From: Oscillospiraceae bacterium
GTDB lineage: Bacteria > Bacillota > Clostridia > Oscillospirales > CAG-272
Direction: 5' to 3'
NCBI GenBank assembly: GCA_009779295.1
Contig: WREN01000042.1
Location: 1-11,398 of the forward strand
Length of the DNA stretch: 11,398 nt
Below the pieces are notes generated by a model that did not search any database, was not told the DNA's origin, and was given only the letters and a program-made list of their open reading frames with translations. The translations under genes were made by a program, and so were the position numbers. Position 1 is the first letter of the stretch, and each line of letters begins with the position of its first letter. Shown in pieces: positions 1 through 7,514 of the stretch.

Positions 1-1888
1 CGGTATCGGGTTTAAATTTATTTGAAGTTGAATTTATGAAATCCATATTGTAAAGTTTTACAATCGCTTCTTCGTATTTATGCCCTTTAATATCGGTGAA
101 TCCGCCTTTTACGTGATAATTATCTGTTGGTACATTCTCTTTTAATAATTCAATAAAATTATAATTAACGACTTTACCGGTTTTCGCGTCAATGGAGTAA
201 CTATAATTATAACGGTAAATCAACAGCAAATATTTTTCGTAATCAGATATTTTTTGATATGATGTGAAAATTGTTTCATCTTCGAGATTGTCGTAAATCA
301 AATAAGTCGGTTTCAAATCGAACTTCGCCCAGTATCTGTCAACGGCGTTATCTTTTGATATTATATTGTCAAGCGATGGGAATTTTGCGTCGGAATAGTT
401 CATGTAAACCGAAGTTATGAGCTGTGTATCCGGATCGAGTGTAATCGAAATGGCATCCGAAAACTTAATTCCGTTCACATAACGATAGAAGTTATAACTA
501 TAGTTAATCATGTATTCGTTGTAATAAATATACGGTTCGTATACATATTCATCGAATATATCCGGATATAATTCTTTTAGATATTTTTCCGCTATCGGAT
601 AACAATCTTCAAAAGATTTTTCAAATTCATTTGCGTATCTGTAAATATAATTATTGGTGTAAAAATTAAAATTGTTTATTACGCCTGTTTCCGCGTCAAC
701 GTCTGCGTATGCCGAATCGCCGTCTTTATTCCTATAGCTAATATTCCAGTAATACGTTTCAACATCGGTGTAAATGGATTTGTTTTTATTGAGCCTGCTT
801 GTTACGACATAATAATCCGAAGTAAATTGTAGTGCCGGATTATCAACTAACATTTTCGTGATCTCGTCAACCGTCAAAAACGATTCGTCCAATTCAACAG
901 CGGCTATTTCAATGGGCGTTAGATAATTGCTTTGCGGGGCGACAGACATTTCTTCCGCTACCATGTCGTTCGCGCCTGTCGCCGCAACTCTGGGATAATA
1001 TGTGGTACCCTGTACATTTAACATTTTACCGGTCGCCGCGTCGAAAACTTTAGTTCTGTAATCATATGGTAATTTGTAAACTAATTTAACTTCAGCGAGT
1101 TTGTCGTAACCGTTCGGGTAAACAATTTGATACGCCAGTTCAAACGGTAGGTTCTTTTTCATGGAATTTAATATATCTGTTTTGGAAAGTGATGTAACGA
1201 GATCAGTTTTTGCAACGTTGTTTGACATACTGTAACGCGAATAATTGATTATTTTGCCGTCAGAACTTACGGAAACAGTTATATATTCATTCCCAATAAC
1301 GATATTATTTTCTATTCGGTAAAACGTCATACTATATGTATCGTTGTATGTAGAATATGTAATTTCCGCATAATCTTTGGATATGCTATCAATTAAATTC
1401 GGAGCAATAACGCTTATAAAGTCATACGCGATATCGATCGCTTCGTCTTTGCTGATTTGTGGAATCCTTATATAATCACGGTACTGATTATTGTTATAAG
1501 TATCGTAAGAATATATAATCCCGTCAACGCCGACACCGGAATACATCGATTTGTAACCGTCTTTATCACTCGACGACCAGTTCAAATCATAAATCTTTTT
1601 GCCGTAATTAATACTGACATAATGATAAAACTCTTTGTACTCGTCCGTAGCGCCGAAGGTTTCTTTAAATTTTAATATCGCGGCGGCGAGTTCCGATTCC
1701 ACCGATACCGATGTCGGAACATAATCCATGAAATCTTCGACTATTTTTTCAATTTCAGGCATTACAACTACCCGCGGTTCTACCGTAGGCATTTCAACGG
1801 ATTCACTCTCTTCAATAGCTGCGATGTTTGCAGCAGGTAAGAATAAAAGTATAAATGTCAATAATATTGCGAATATTTTTTTGGGCAT
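1..1888 (-). CDS. Secreted YcdB/YcdC-repeat protein with C-terminal SLH domain (3' end cut by window)
   Basis: The open frame starts at ATG 1888 and runs without a stop to the left edge, giving 629 visible residues. An AAGGAGAAG ribosome binding site lies just upstream (1894-1902). The N-terminus is a clear signal peptide: MPKK, a hydrophobic run to about residue 25, then an Ala-rich cleavage region. The rest is Tyr/Asn/Asp-rich and repeats a beta-strand pattern ending in a D-x-x-T/D-G-type turn (about residues 210, 281, 400, 481 and 568, e.g. VDAETGVINNF and IDAKTGKVVNY). This is the look of YcdB/YcdC (DUF4901) repeats. From about residue 592 the protein reads GGFTDIKGHKYEEAI and then FKPDT, the start of an S-layer homology domain, so the protein is probably held on the cell wall. 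Further SLH repeats are expected beyond the edge. The molecular role of YcdB/YcdC repeats is unknown to me; they resemble protease-propeptide or inhibitor modules. No catalytic motif is visible. It follows fucI by 71 bp in the same direction and may share its transcript. Confidence 0.85.
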   Translation of the reverse strand, partial: MPKKIFAILLTFILLFLPAANIAAIEESESVEMPTVEPRVVVMPEIEKIVEDFMDYVPTSVSVESELAAAILKFKETFGATDEYKEFYHYVSINYGKKIYDLNWSSSDKDGYKSMYSGVGVDGIIYSYDTYNNNQYRDYIRIPQISKDEAIDIAYDFISVIAPNLIDSISKDYAEITYSTYNDTYSMTFYRIENNIVIGNEYITVSVSSDGKIINYSRYSMSNNVAKTDLVTSLSKTDILNSMKKNLPFELAYQIVYPNGYDKLAEVKLVYKLPYDYRTKVFDAATGKMLNVQGTTYYPRVAATGANDMVAEEMSVAPQSNYLTPIEIAAVELDESFLTVDEITKMLVDNPALQFTSDYYVVTSRLNKNKSIYTDVETYYWNISYRNKDGDSAYADVDAETGVINNFNFYTNNYIYRYANEFEKSFEDCYPIAEKYLKELYPDIFDEYVYEPYIYYNEYMINYSYNFYRYVNGIKFSDAISITLDPDTQLITSVYMNYSDAKFPSLDNIISKDNAVDRYWAKFDLKPTYLIYDNLEDETIFTSYQKISDYEKYLLLIYRYNYSYSIDAKTGKVVNYNFIELLKENVPTDNYHVKGGFTDIKGHKYEEAIVKLYNMDFINSTSNKFKPDT

Positions 1889-1946
1889 AAAATCTTCTCC
1901 TTAATTTGTATTTTTCCATTGGACGGAGATATTTCAAAAATGTTTC

Positions 1947-1963
1947 ATTTGATTTCAAATCAA
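1947..1963. repeat. Overlapping short palindromes at the fucI stop codon
   Basis: Two perfect palindromes overlap here: ATTTGA-TT-TCAAAT (1947-1960) and TTGATTT-C-AAATCAA (1949-1963). They cover the fucI stop codon (TGA on the minus strand, 1960-1962). There is no T-tract after them in the direction of transcription, and the central loop is too short for a good terminator. They could be a regulator site ahead of the downstream surface-protein gene, or chance in AT-rich DNA. Confidence 0.3.
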
Positions 1964-3726
1964 TCATACAACGCGCCATACGCAACACATGCCCTATAGT
2001 CCGCGCTTTCGGCGTTATCCGTTCCGAACGCCGACCACGAATGAGGACGGTAGATTTTACATTCGCACACGTTGTGCATAGAAACCGGAATACGCAGCAT
2101 CGAAGCGAGCGTGATAATATCCGCGCCGATGTGCCCGTAAGTGAACGCGCCGTGATTCGCGCCCCAATTTGCCATGACGCTGTAAACGTCCGTGAACGCG
2201 CCTTCGCCCGTCAATATCGGCGCGAACCATGTTGAAGGCCAAGTCGGGTCTGTGCGTTTAAGCAGGAGCGAATTTACGTCATCCGGTAAATCTACCGTGT
2301 AACCTTCGGCAATCTGCATGACCGGACCGAGTTTGTCGATCAAATTCAAGCGTATCATCGTGACGGGCATTTCTCCCTGCGTTGAATATTGCGAACTGAA
2401 TCCGCCGCCGCGGAAGTATAACTTATTCGCGGGCGCCCATTTTGTGTTTTCCATGCACGCGTCAATATCCGCGTCGGTCATTTCCCACCACGGTTTCATA
2501 ACGTTGTTCCCGTCGGCGTCTTTCGCGCCGCCGTTGCCGTCAAGCGCCGCCGCTCCTGAATTTATAAGGTGTATGAATCCGTTTGCCGCTTTGCCAACCG
2601 GTTGATAACCGGAAACACGTTTCACAGCGTCGGGACTCCAATACGTGCGCACATCCGCGAACACGCCCGCTTTGTTACTGACGAGGTTTAAGAACAATTG
2701 CGACAAGCCGTTCAGGTTATCGTTCTCTGTAGCGAATACCGTAGGCTGGCGTTTGCCGTTCCAGTCGAACGTCGAGTTTAATATCGCTTCGGTGAAGTCG
2801 GCGTTCGGTTTATAATCCGTCCATTGTCTTTGTCCTTGGAAACCTCCGGCTATCCCGTTTCTACCGTTGGATTCTTCTATCCAGCCGATTTCCGCGAGCT
2901 TCGGATTGCCGAGCATAATATCTTTGATAATTATTGTCATCTTCGCGATAAATTCCCATTGCTGTTTATCTTCTTCCGGCGTGCTCTGCAGTTCCGGCGC
3001 GTTTACTTCCAAGCCTTTTTTGCAGTTTTTAAAAATCCAATCTAATTCTTTCGCGTATTCCGCTTCGTCGTAGATTTTCAATTCCATACGGCGCAGTATT
3101 TCGGCCATATCGACCCATTCCGCGCGTATGCCAAGATATTTCTGCATGAAATTCGCGTCAAGTTGCGAGCCGGCAATACCCATCGAAACGCCGCCGATTC
3201 CGACATACGCTTTGTTTTTCATCATACCGACGGCAATCGCGCAGCGCGCGAATCTTAATAATTTCTCCGTTACGTCGCACGGGATCGAAGTATCGTCCGC
3301 ATCTTGAACATCGTGCCCGTAGATAGCGAACGCGGGCAAACCGCGCTGAGCGTGTCCCGCCATGACAGCCGCGAGATAAACCGCGCCGGGACGTTCCGTG
3401 CCGTTGAATCCCCATACAGCTTTAACGGTAGTAGGATTCAAATCCATCGTTTCGCTGCCGTAACACCAGCACGGCGTGACCGTCAACGTCCCGCATATAT
3501 TGTATCTCATAAATTTATCGGCGCAAGCGGCGGCTTCGGCGCCGCCTCCAATCGTTGAATCCGCGATGATACATTCAACGTGCGTGCCATCGGGATAAAA
3601 TAATGTTGATTCAATAAGTTCTTTAGCGGATTTCGCCATGTTCATGGTTTGGACTTCGAGCGCTTCCCTAACGCCTTTCATGCGTCCGTCAATTACGGGT
3701 CTTATTCCAATTATTGGTTTATTCAT
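1960..3726 (-). CDS. fucI: L-fucose isomerase
   Basis: This cytoplasmic, Mn2+-dependent ketol isomerase converts L-fucose to L-fuculose (and D-arabinose to D-ribulose), the first step of fucose catabolism. The 588-residue product is close to the 591 residues of the E. coli enzyme and aligns with it from end to end. Shared blocks include GIRPVIDGR near the N-terminus, TVTPCWCYGSET (about 83-93), WGFNGTERPGAVYLAA (105-120), IYGHDVQDADDTSIP (135-149), FIHLINSG (384-391) and VYSVMANWGANHG (514-526). The known metal ligands appear to be conserved: Glu334 (FATEND), Asp358 (FADVRTYWSP) and His525 (WGANHG), each shifted by 3 from E. coli Glu337, Asp361 and His528. The start is ATG 3726, with a CGGAGGA ribosome binding site at 3736-3742 and a promoter upstream. 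No fuculokinase, fuculose-phosphate aldolase or fucose transporter is in the window, so the rest of the pathway must lie elsewhere. Sampled GC content is about 53%, against about 36% for the neighbouring comEC. Confidence 0.97.
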   Translation of the reverse strand: MNKPIIGIRPVIDGRMKGVREALEVQTMNMAKSAKELIESTLFYPDGTHVECIIADSTIGGGAEAAACADKFMRYNICGTLTVTPCWCYGSETMDLNPTTVKAVWGFNGTERPGAVYLAAVMAGHAQRGLPAFAIYGHDVQDADDTSIPCDVTEKLLRFARCAIAVGMMKNKAYVGIGGVSMGIAGSQLDANFMQKYLGIRAEWVDMAEILRRMELKIYDEAEYAKELDWIFKNCKKGLEVNAPELQSTPEEDKQQWEFIAKMTIIIKDIMLGNPKLAEIGWIEESNGRNGIAGGFQGQRQWTDYKPNADFTEAILNSTFDWNGKRQPTVFATENDNLNGLSQLFLNLVSNKAGVFADVRTYWSPDAVKRVSGYQPVGKAANGFIHLINSGAAALDGNGGAKDADGNNVMKPWWEMTDADIDACMENTKWAPANKLYFRGGGFSSQYSTQGEMPVTMIRLNLIDKLGPVMQIAEGYTVDLPDDVNSLLLKRTDPTWPSTWFAPILTGEGAFTDVYSVMANWGANHGAFTYGHIGADIITLASMLRIPVSMHNVCECKIYRPHSWSAFGTDNAESADYRACVAYGALYD

Positions 3727-3758
3727 ACTATTCGTTCCTCCGTTTTATTGTTAAATAT

Positions 3759-3787
3759 AATATACCACAATTTATAAATAATTTCAA
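3759..3787 (-). promoter_or_regulatory. Sigma-A promoter for fucI
   Basis: On the minus strand, TTGAAA (3787-3782) and TATATT (3764-3759) are separated by exactly 17 bp, a near-consensus housekeeping promoter. It sits about 30 bp upstream of the fucI start, and its -35 box is 6 bp from the -35 box of the divergent comEC promoter. I see no convincing operator or CcpA (cre) site here. Confidence 0.75.
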
Positions 3788-3793
3788 TGCTTA

Positions 3794-3822
3794 TTTACAT
3801 TTTATTTTAAAAATGATATAAT
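3794..3822 (+). promoter_or_regulatory. Sigma-A promoter for comEC
   Basis: TTTACA (3794-3799) and TATAAT (3817-3822) have a 17-bp spacer, with TGA just before the -10 box giving an extended -10 element. A second TATAAT (3822-3827) overlaps the first but has no well-spaced -35. Transcription should start at about 3829-3831. This matters for the comEC start codon, because the TTG at 3828 would then lie at or before the 5' end of the mRNA. Confidence 0.75.
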
Positions 3823-3827
3823 ATAAT

Positions 3828-6083
3828 TTGACAGGGGGTAATATTATTTCAATTCTGCAATACTTCAAAAAACGCCCTTTTTGTTTTGCATGTTTGATAT
3901 TTTTGGCAGCATCGTTTTTAATATACAACGCAAACATTTATGTAAAGCTAATTCTTTTAGGAATTTGCATACCGTTATTATTCTTTCGAAAAGTTAGATT
4001 TTTATCAATTGCTGCAATGTTTGCTGTTGTAATATCGCTTTTGTATTTTAATTTATACTATAAAAGTTTTGAGGACAAAATCGGCGAAACAAGTGTAATC
4101 GAAGGCTACGCTTTGAAGAATACTTCATACACGAATTACAGTTCGGGGTATGATATAAAGATTACTAAGATCGACGATAAAAAAGTCAATGTTAAATCGA
4201 AACTGTACACCGAATACCCTTGCGATTTGGATGATTACGAAAGTTTCAGAATGACCGTAACTTTTATCGAAATGGAGGATAACGTTTTCGGATTCCCTGA
4301 GAAGAATTACAATATCTCAAACGGATTTTTATTGAAAACCATTTCAACAAATGAACATAAAAACTATGATTATTTCGGCACAATTAAAAAACCTCCGAGT
4401 TCGATTTTCACTGAGTGCAATAAATATTTTTCAAATATATTGTACAAACATTTGGAAAGAGATAATTATAAATTTGTAGACGCTCTGCTCTTGGGCAACA
4501 AATATGAACTTCCGGCATCGATGAAACGTGATTTCCGCACATTAGGCTTATCGCATATCATCGCCGTCAGCGGTATGCACTTCTCGATTCTGTTCGGAAT
4601 GTTCGGAACATTGTTAGGATTATTAAAAATCGATAAAATAGTAATAAATATAATCCTCATCGTATTCGCGATATTTTTCATGGGTTTAACGGGGTTTTCG
4701 CCGTCGGTGACCCGTTCGGCGATAATGTTTATCATTTACAGTTTGTCGTTTTTATTCGGGCGCACAAATGATTCGGTGACATCGTTGTTTTTATCTGTAA
4801 CATTGGTTTGCATAATAAATCCGAACGCGGTATTTGATGTAGGATTGCTGTTATCATTCTCCGCAACTCTTGGAATTATCACGTTAGGTTCAATTTTAAA
4901 ACCGAAAACAAAAATAAAGCCGCTTAAGTTTATTTTAGAGAGTTTCATAATGACGATATGCGCGATATTATTTACATTGCCGTTTATGTGGATTTTTTTC
5001 GGCGAATTATCGATAATTTCTCCGTTAACGAATATCATCGTCAACCTACCCGCGACTTTTATTTTATATTTAGCGCCTTTTATAATAATTCTAAATAAAA
5101 TCCCGCCGCTGTTATTTTTCGCGAAAGTTTTAATTAACTTATTCTGCAATATATTTTTCGCCATAGTTGAGTTCTTCACACAATTTTCCGGCTCAACTGT
5201 TTCGCTGGGGTATGACTTTGTTAAATATGTGTTTATTGTTTTGATCGCAGGTTTTTTAGTTCTTTCTTTTATGAAGATAAAAAATCCTATTGTTTATTTT
5301 ATTCCGGTGGTTGCGTCGATTCTTGTATTTTCCGTTTGTTTATTTATCTACAACATGACTGAATCGAAAATCGTGCGTATTAATTATATAACTTATAAAA
5401 ACAACGACGGTTTTATAGTTGTAAACGGTAACCGCGGAATGATTTGCGATATATCCGACGGTTCATACGGTATAACGAATATTGCAAATAATCTGCTTTC
5501 AGATAATTACTACATGCTTGAAATCGATACATATATGTTTACGCATTACCATCAGAGGCATATTTCAACGTTCTATAGAATTTCGCAATATACATACGTA
5601 AGAAACGTGATTCTGCCCGAACCGGTAAACGAAGTAGATAAAAATGTTTTCAATAATATAACCGCACTCGCGGAACTAAACGGTTGCAACGTTATTATTT
5701 TTTCGAAAGATGAAGATGTTTCTATTGTTTTATTCGATAACATTCAAATTGATTTAATGAAATACACAAAATTAAAACGTTCTACGCATCCTGTATTGAG
5801 CCTATCTTTCAAAGTTAATGATTTAAATTATTTATATATAGGAAGTTCGGCACATGAAACTCTAAATTTTTTTGGCGCGGATGTTGTTGTTTACGGCAGA
5901 CACGGACCGATATTGAAGAGTTTGATCGATATCGGAGATAAATATAACTTCCTGCAATATATCATTTACGGAAATCAGGAAATTTTCGATATGGTAAAAT
6001 ATAAATTCGATGTTCATTACAAAATCCATAATGACAACCATTACAATACAGAGATAATTTTCAATTTGAAAAATAAACGTTAA
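3828..6083 (+). CDS. comEC: ComEC/Rec2-family DNA-uptake channel protein
   Basis: ComEC forms the membrane channel that carries single-stranded DNA into the cell during transformation. The frame gives 751 residues, within the usual family size. In order it shows hydrophobic segments (about 17-75), a soluble OB-fold-like region (about 76-190), the polytopic competence domain with the signature HIIAVSGMHFSILFG (about 241-255), more membrane segments to about residue 515, and a metallo-beta-lactamase-like C-terminal domain (about 525-735). That last domain is degenerate: HxHxDH reads HYHQRH (573-578, Asp to Arg577), the usual TGD reads GSS (672-674), and the usual HHG reads RHG (691-693). Nuclease activity is therefore doubtful. 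The listed start, TTG 3828, is the only canonical one before the first membrane segment, but it lies at or before the predicted transcription start. The well-placed AGGGGGT (3833-3839) instead suggests an ATT start at 3846 (or 3843). The gene is alone behind its own promoter with no comEA beside it. Whether the organism is transformable cannot be told from this. Confidence 0.9.
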   Translation: MTGGNIISILQYFKKRPFCFACLIFLAASFLIYNANIYVKLILLGICIPLLFFRKVRFLSIAAMFAVVISLLYFNLYYKSFEDKIGETSVIEGYALKNTSYTNYSSGYDIKITKIDDKKVNVKSKLYTEYPCDLDDYESFRMTVTFIEMEDNVFGFPEKNYNISNGFLLKTISTNEHKNYDYFGTIKKPPSSIFTECNKYFSNILYKHLERDNYKFVDALLLGNKYELPASMKRDFRTLGLSHIIAVSGMHFSILFGMFGTLLGLLKIDKIVINIILIVFAIFFMGLTGFSPSVTRSAIMFIIYSLSFLFGRTNDSVTSLFLSVTLVCIINPNAVFDVGLLLSFSATLGIITLGSILKPKTKIKPLKFILESFIMTICAILFTLPFMWIFFGELSIISPLTNIIVNLPATFILYLAPFIIILNKIPPLLFFAKVLINLFCNIFFAIVEFFTQFSGSTVSLGYDFVKYVFIVLIAGFLVLSFMKIKNPIVYFIPVVASILVFSVCLFIYNMTESKIVRINYITYKNNDGFIVVNGNRGMICDISDGSYGITNIANNLLSDNYYMLEIDTYMFTHYHQRHISTFYRISQYTYVRNVILPEPVNEVDKNVFNNITALAELNGCNVIIFSKDEDVSIVLFDNIQIDLMKYTKLKRSTHPVLSLSFKVNDLNYLYIGSSAHETLNFFGADVVVYGRHGPILKSLIDIGDKYNFLQYIIYGNQEIFDMVKYKFDVHYKIHNDNHYNTEIIFNLKNKR
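3833..3839 (+). promoter_or_regulatory. Shine-Dalgarno sequence that argues for a non-canonical comEC start
   Basis: AGGGGGT differs from the ideal AGGAGGT by one base. It lies downstream of the TTG at 3828, so it cannot serve that codon. The in-frame codons that follow are AAT, ATT (3843), ATT (3846), TCA, ATT and CTG (3855). Six bases separate the site from the ATT at 3846, a normal spacing. AUU initiation is established for E. coli infC; its use here is inference. Confidence 0.5.
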
Positions 6084-6090
6084 ATACGGC

Positions 6091-6123
6091 ATGGCAAATT
6101 CATGTATACTTGATGGCAAAATT
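6091..6123 (+). repeat. Direct repeat ATGGCAAATT / ATGGCAAAATT after comEC
   Basis: Two near-identical copies, 6091-6100 and 6113-6123, start 22 bp apart, about two helical turns. They lie in the 141-bp gap between comEC and ymfF, about 55-85 bp upstream of the ymfF -35 box. The gap holds no GC-rich stem with a T-tract, so no terminator is called for comEC. The repeat could be a regulator site or chance. Confidence 0.3.
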
Positions 6124-6175
6124 GTAAACAATAAATTTTATTTTGATAAATTACGGCACAATTTTGAAATAACAG

Positions 6176-6204
6176 TTGAAAAGTTATAAGTTTTGTTGTA
6201 AAAT
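6176..6204 (+). promoter_or_regulatory. Sigma-A promoter for the ymfF-ymfH-lgt-folD operon
   Basis: TTGAAA (6176-6181) and TAAAAT (6199-6204) are 17 bp apart. Transcription would begin near 6211, making a very short leader before the ATG at 6225. The three following genes overlap one after another and have no promoter of comparable quality, so all four are probably read from here. Confidence 0.7.
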
Positions 6205-6210
6205 ATTAAA

Positions 6211-6216
6211 AAGGAG
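6211..6216 (+). promoter_or_regulatory. Ribosome binding site that fixes the ymfF start
   Basis: AAGGAG is 8 bases before the ATG at 6225. A GTG at 6216 is in frame but shares its first base with this site, so it cannot be the start. Confidence 0.8.
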
Positions 6217-6224
6217 TGATACTA

Positions 6225-7514
6225 ATGTCCGTTAGAAGAAAACAAATTGCGGAAAGTATATTTTTAAATATAATTGAAACCGACAAATTCAAAACGAATT
6301 ATATTTCTGTGAATTTCATAACCCGTTTGGATAAACAAACGGCTTCCTTAAACGCTTTGATTCCGATGGTTTTGAAACGCGGAACGAAGAATTTCCCGAA
6401 TATCGCGAAAATCAGCGAGAAGCTCGAAGATTTATACGACGCGAGTCTGAACGAGAGAGCTTATAAACGCGGCGAAAATCAAATCATCAGTTTCGTTTCG
6501 TCAAGTTTGAACAACAAATATTCCCTCGACAACACCGATATATTATCGACCGATATATTATCGGGTATTATCGATATGTTCGCCGAGATTATTTTCAACC
6601 ACGACGAATTCAAAGCCGAATACGTCGAGAGCGAAAAAAATAATTTGATCGACAATATCAAAGCGGAGATCAACAACAAAACCGCTTACGCCGTAACGCG
6701 CTGCCAGGAAGTTATGTGCGAGAACGAAGTCTACGGAACTTCGCCATTTGGCAAAGTTGAGGACGTCGAAAAAATATCGGTTGAGCAACTTTTCGCGCAA
6801 TATAAAAAGTTGTTATGCGAATCGATTATCGAGATTTATTTCGTCGGGACATGCGACTTCGATGATTTGTTTAAAAAAATGTCAAATATATTTTCCTACG
6901 AACGAAAAAACATCATCAAATTGAACACGAACGTCATACGTTCGGCGGAAAAAATCAAGGAATACACCGAAGATCAACCAGTAACGCAAGGTAAATTATC
7001 GCTCGGATTCCGGACAGGCTCGGTTTTACCTGACGGCGATTACTTCAAATTCGTGCTGTTTAATGAACTATACGCCGGTTCGCCGACGAGTAAATTGTTC
7101 ATGAACGTGCGCGAAAAATTGAGCTTGTGCTACTATTGCAGGTCGGTTCCCGAACCTATTAAAGGCGTCATGATTGTTTCAAGCGGTATCGAAGTCGCGA
7201 ACAAAGAATTGGCGCAGTCCGAAATATTATTGCAACTCGAAAACGTTAAAAACGGCGTCATAACCGACGAGGAATTATCTTCGGCAAAGAACTCGATTAT
7301 CAACAAATACCAAGAACTAAGTGACAGCCCTGCATTGCTTGAATCTTGGTACATCGGACGGATGTTAGCAGGGTTGACGGATTCGCCTGAGAAAGCAATC
7401 GAGCAAATCAAAACCGTAACCATCGATGATTTAATCCAAATTGCCAAAAAAATCACGTTAGACACGATATATTTTATGAACGGAACGTTAAAAGGAGGAA
7501 ACGAAAATGTTTAA
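6225..7514 (+). CDS. ymfF: YmfF-like M16-family peptidase homolog (zinc site absent)
   Basis: This 429-residue cytoplasmic protein belongs to the insulinase (M16) fold. It is the first of a pair with the gene that follows. Homologs carry the database name EF-P 5-aminopentanol modification-associated protein YfmF, after B. subtilis ymfF; the biochemical role is not settled, and no EF-P gene is in the window. It has no HxxEH zinc motif: the equivalent N-terminal region reads NALIPMVLKRGTK. It does keep the C-terminal M16 substrate-binding motif, KLFMNVREKLSLCYY, with Arg296 and Tyr303 seven residues apart as in active M16B enzymes. That pattern fits the non-catalytic half of a heterodimeric M16B peptidase. 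The start is ATG 6225 with AAGGAG at 6211-6216. The 3' end overlaps ymfH by 8 bp. Confidence 0.88.
   Translation: MSVRRKQIAESIFLNIIETDKFKTNYISVNFITRLDKQTASLNALIPMVLKRGTKNFPNIAKISEKLEDLYDASLNERAYKRGENQIISFVSSSLNNKYSLDNTDILSTDILSGIIDMFAEIIFNHDEFKAEYVESEKNNLIDNIKAEINNKTAYAVTRCQEVMCENEVYGTSPFGKVEDVEKISVEQLFAQYKKLLCESIIEIYFVGTCDFDDLFKKMSNIFSYERKNIIKLNTNVIRSAEKIKEYTEDQPVTQGKLSLGFRTGSVLPDGDYFKFVLFNELYAGSPTSKLFMNVREKLSLCYYCRSVPEPIKGVMIVSSGIEVANKELAQSEILLQLENVKNGVITDEELSSAKNSIINKYQELSDSPALLESWYIGRMLAGLTDSPEKAIEQIKTVTIDDLIQIAKKITLDTIYFMNGTLKGGNENV

Noticed and set aside
1889..1959. Separate promoter for the YcdB/YcdC-SLH gene
   Set aside because: TTGAAA-like boxes occur, but no -10 box lies at a fitting distance; co-transcription with fucI is as likely.
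1906..2235. Plus-strand open frame of 109 codons against fucI
   Set aside because: It is antisense to a certain gene, its product is Arg-rich and resembles no family, and it has no ribosome binding site. The same holds for the other plus-strand frames across 2318-3558.
4736..5179. Minus-strand open frame of 147 codons inside comEC
   Set aside because: It is a shadow of the AT-rich membrane-coding sequence: no start signal, no recognisable domain. The minus-strand frames across ymfF, ymfH, lgt and folD were rejected on the same grounds.
6084..6175. Possible terminator after comEC
   Set aside because: Only weak AT pairings (such as AAAATT with AATTTT) are visible, with no GC stem and no clean T-tract.
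6216..6224. GTG 6216 as ymfF start
   Set aside because: It overlaps the AAGGAG ribosome binding site that serves ATG 6225.
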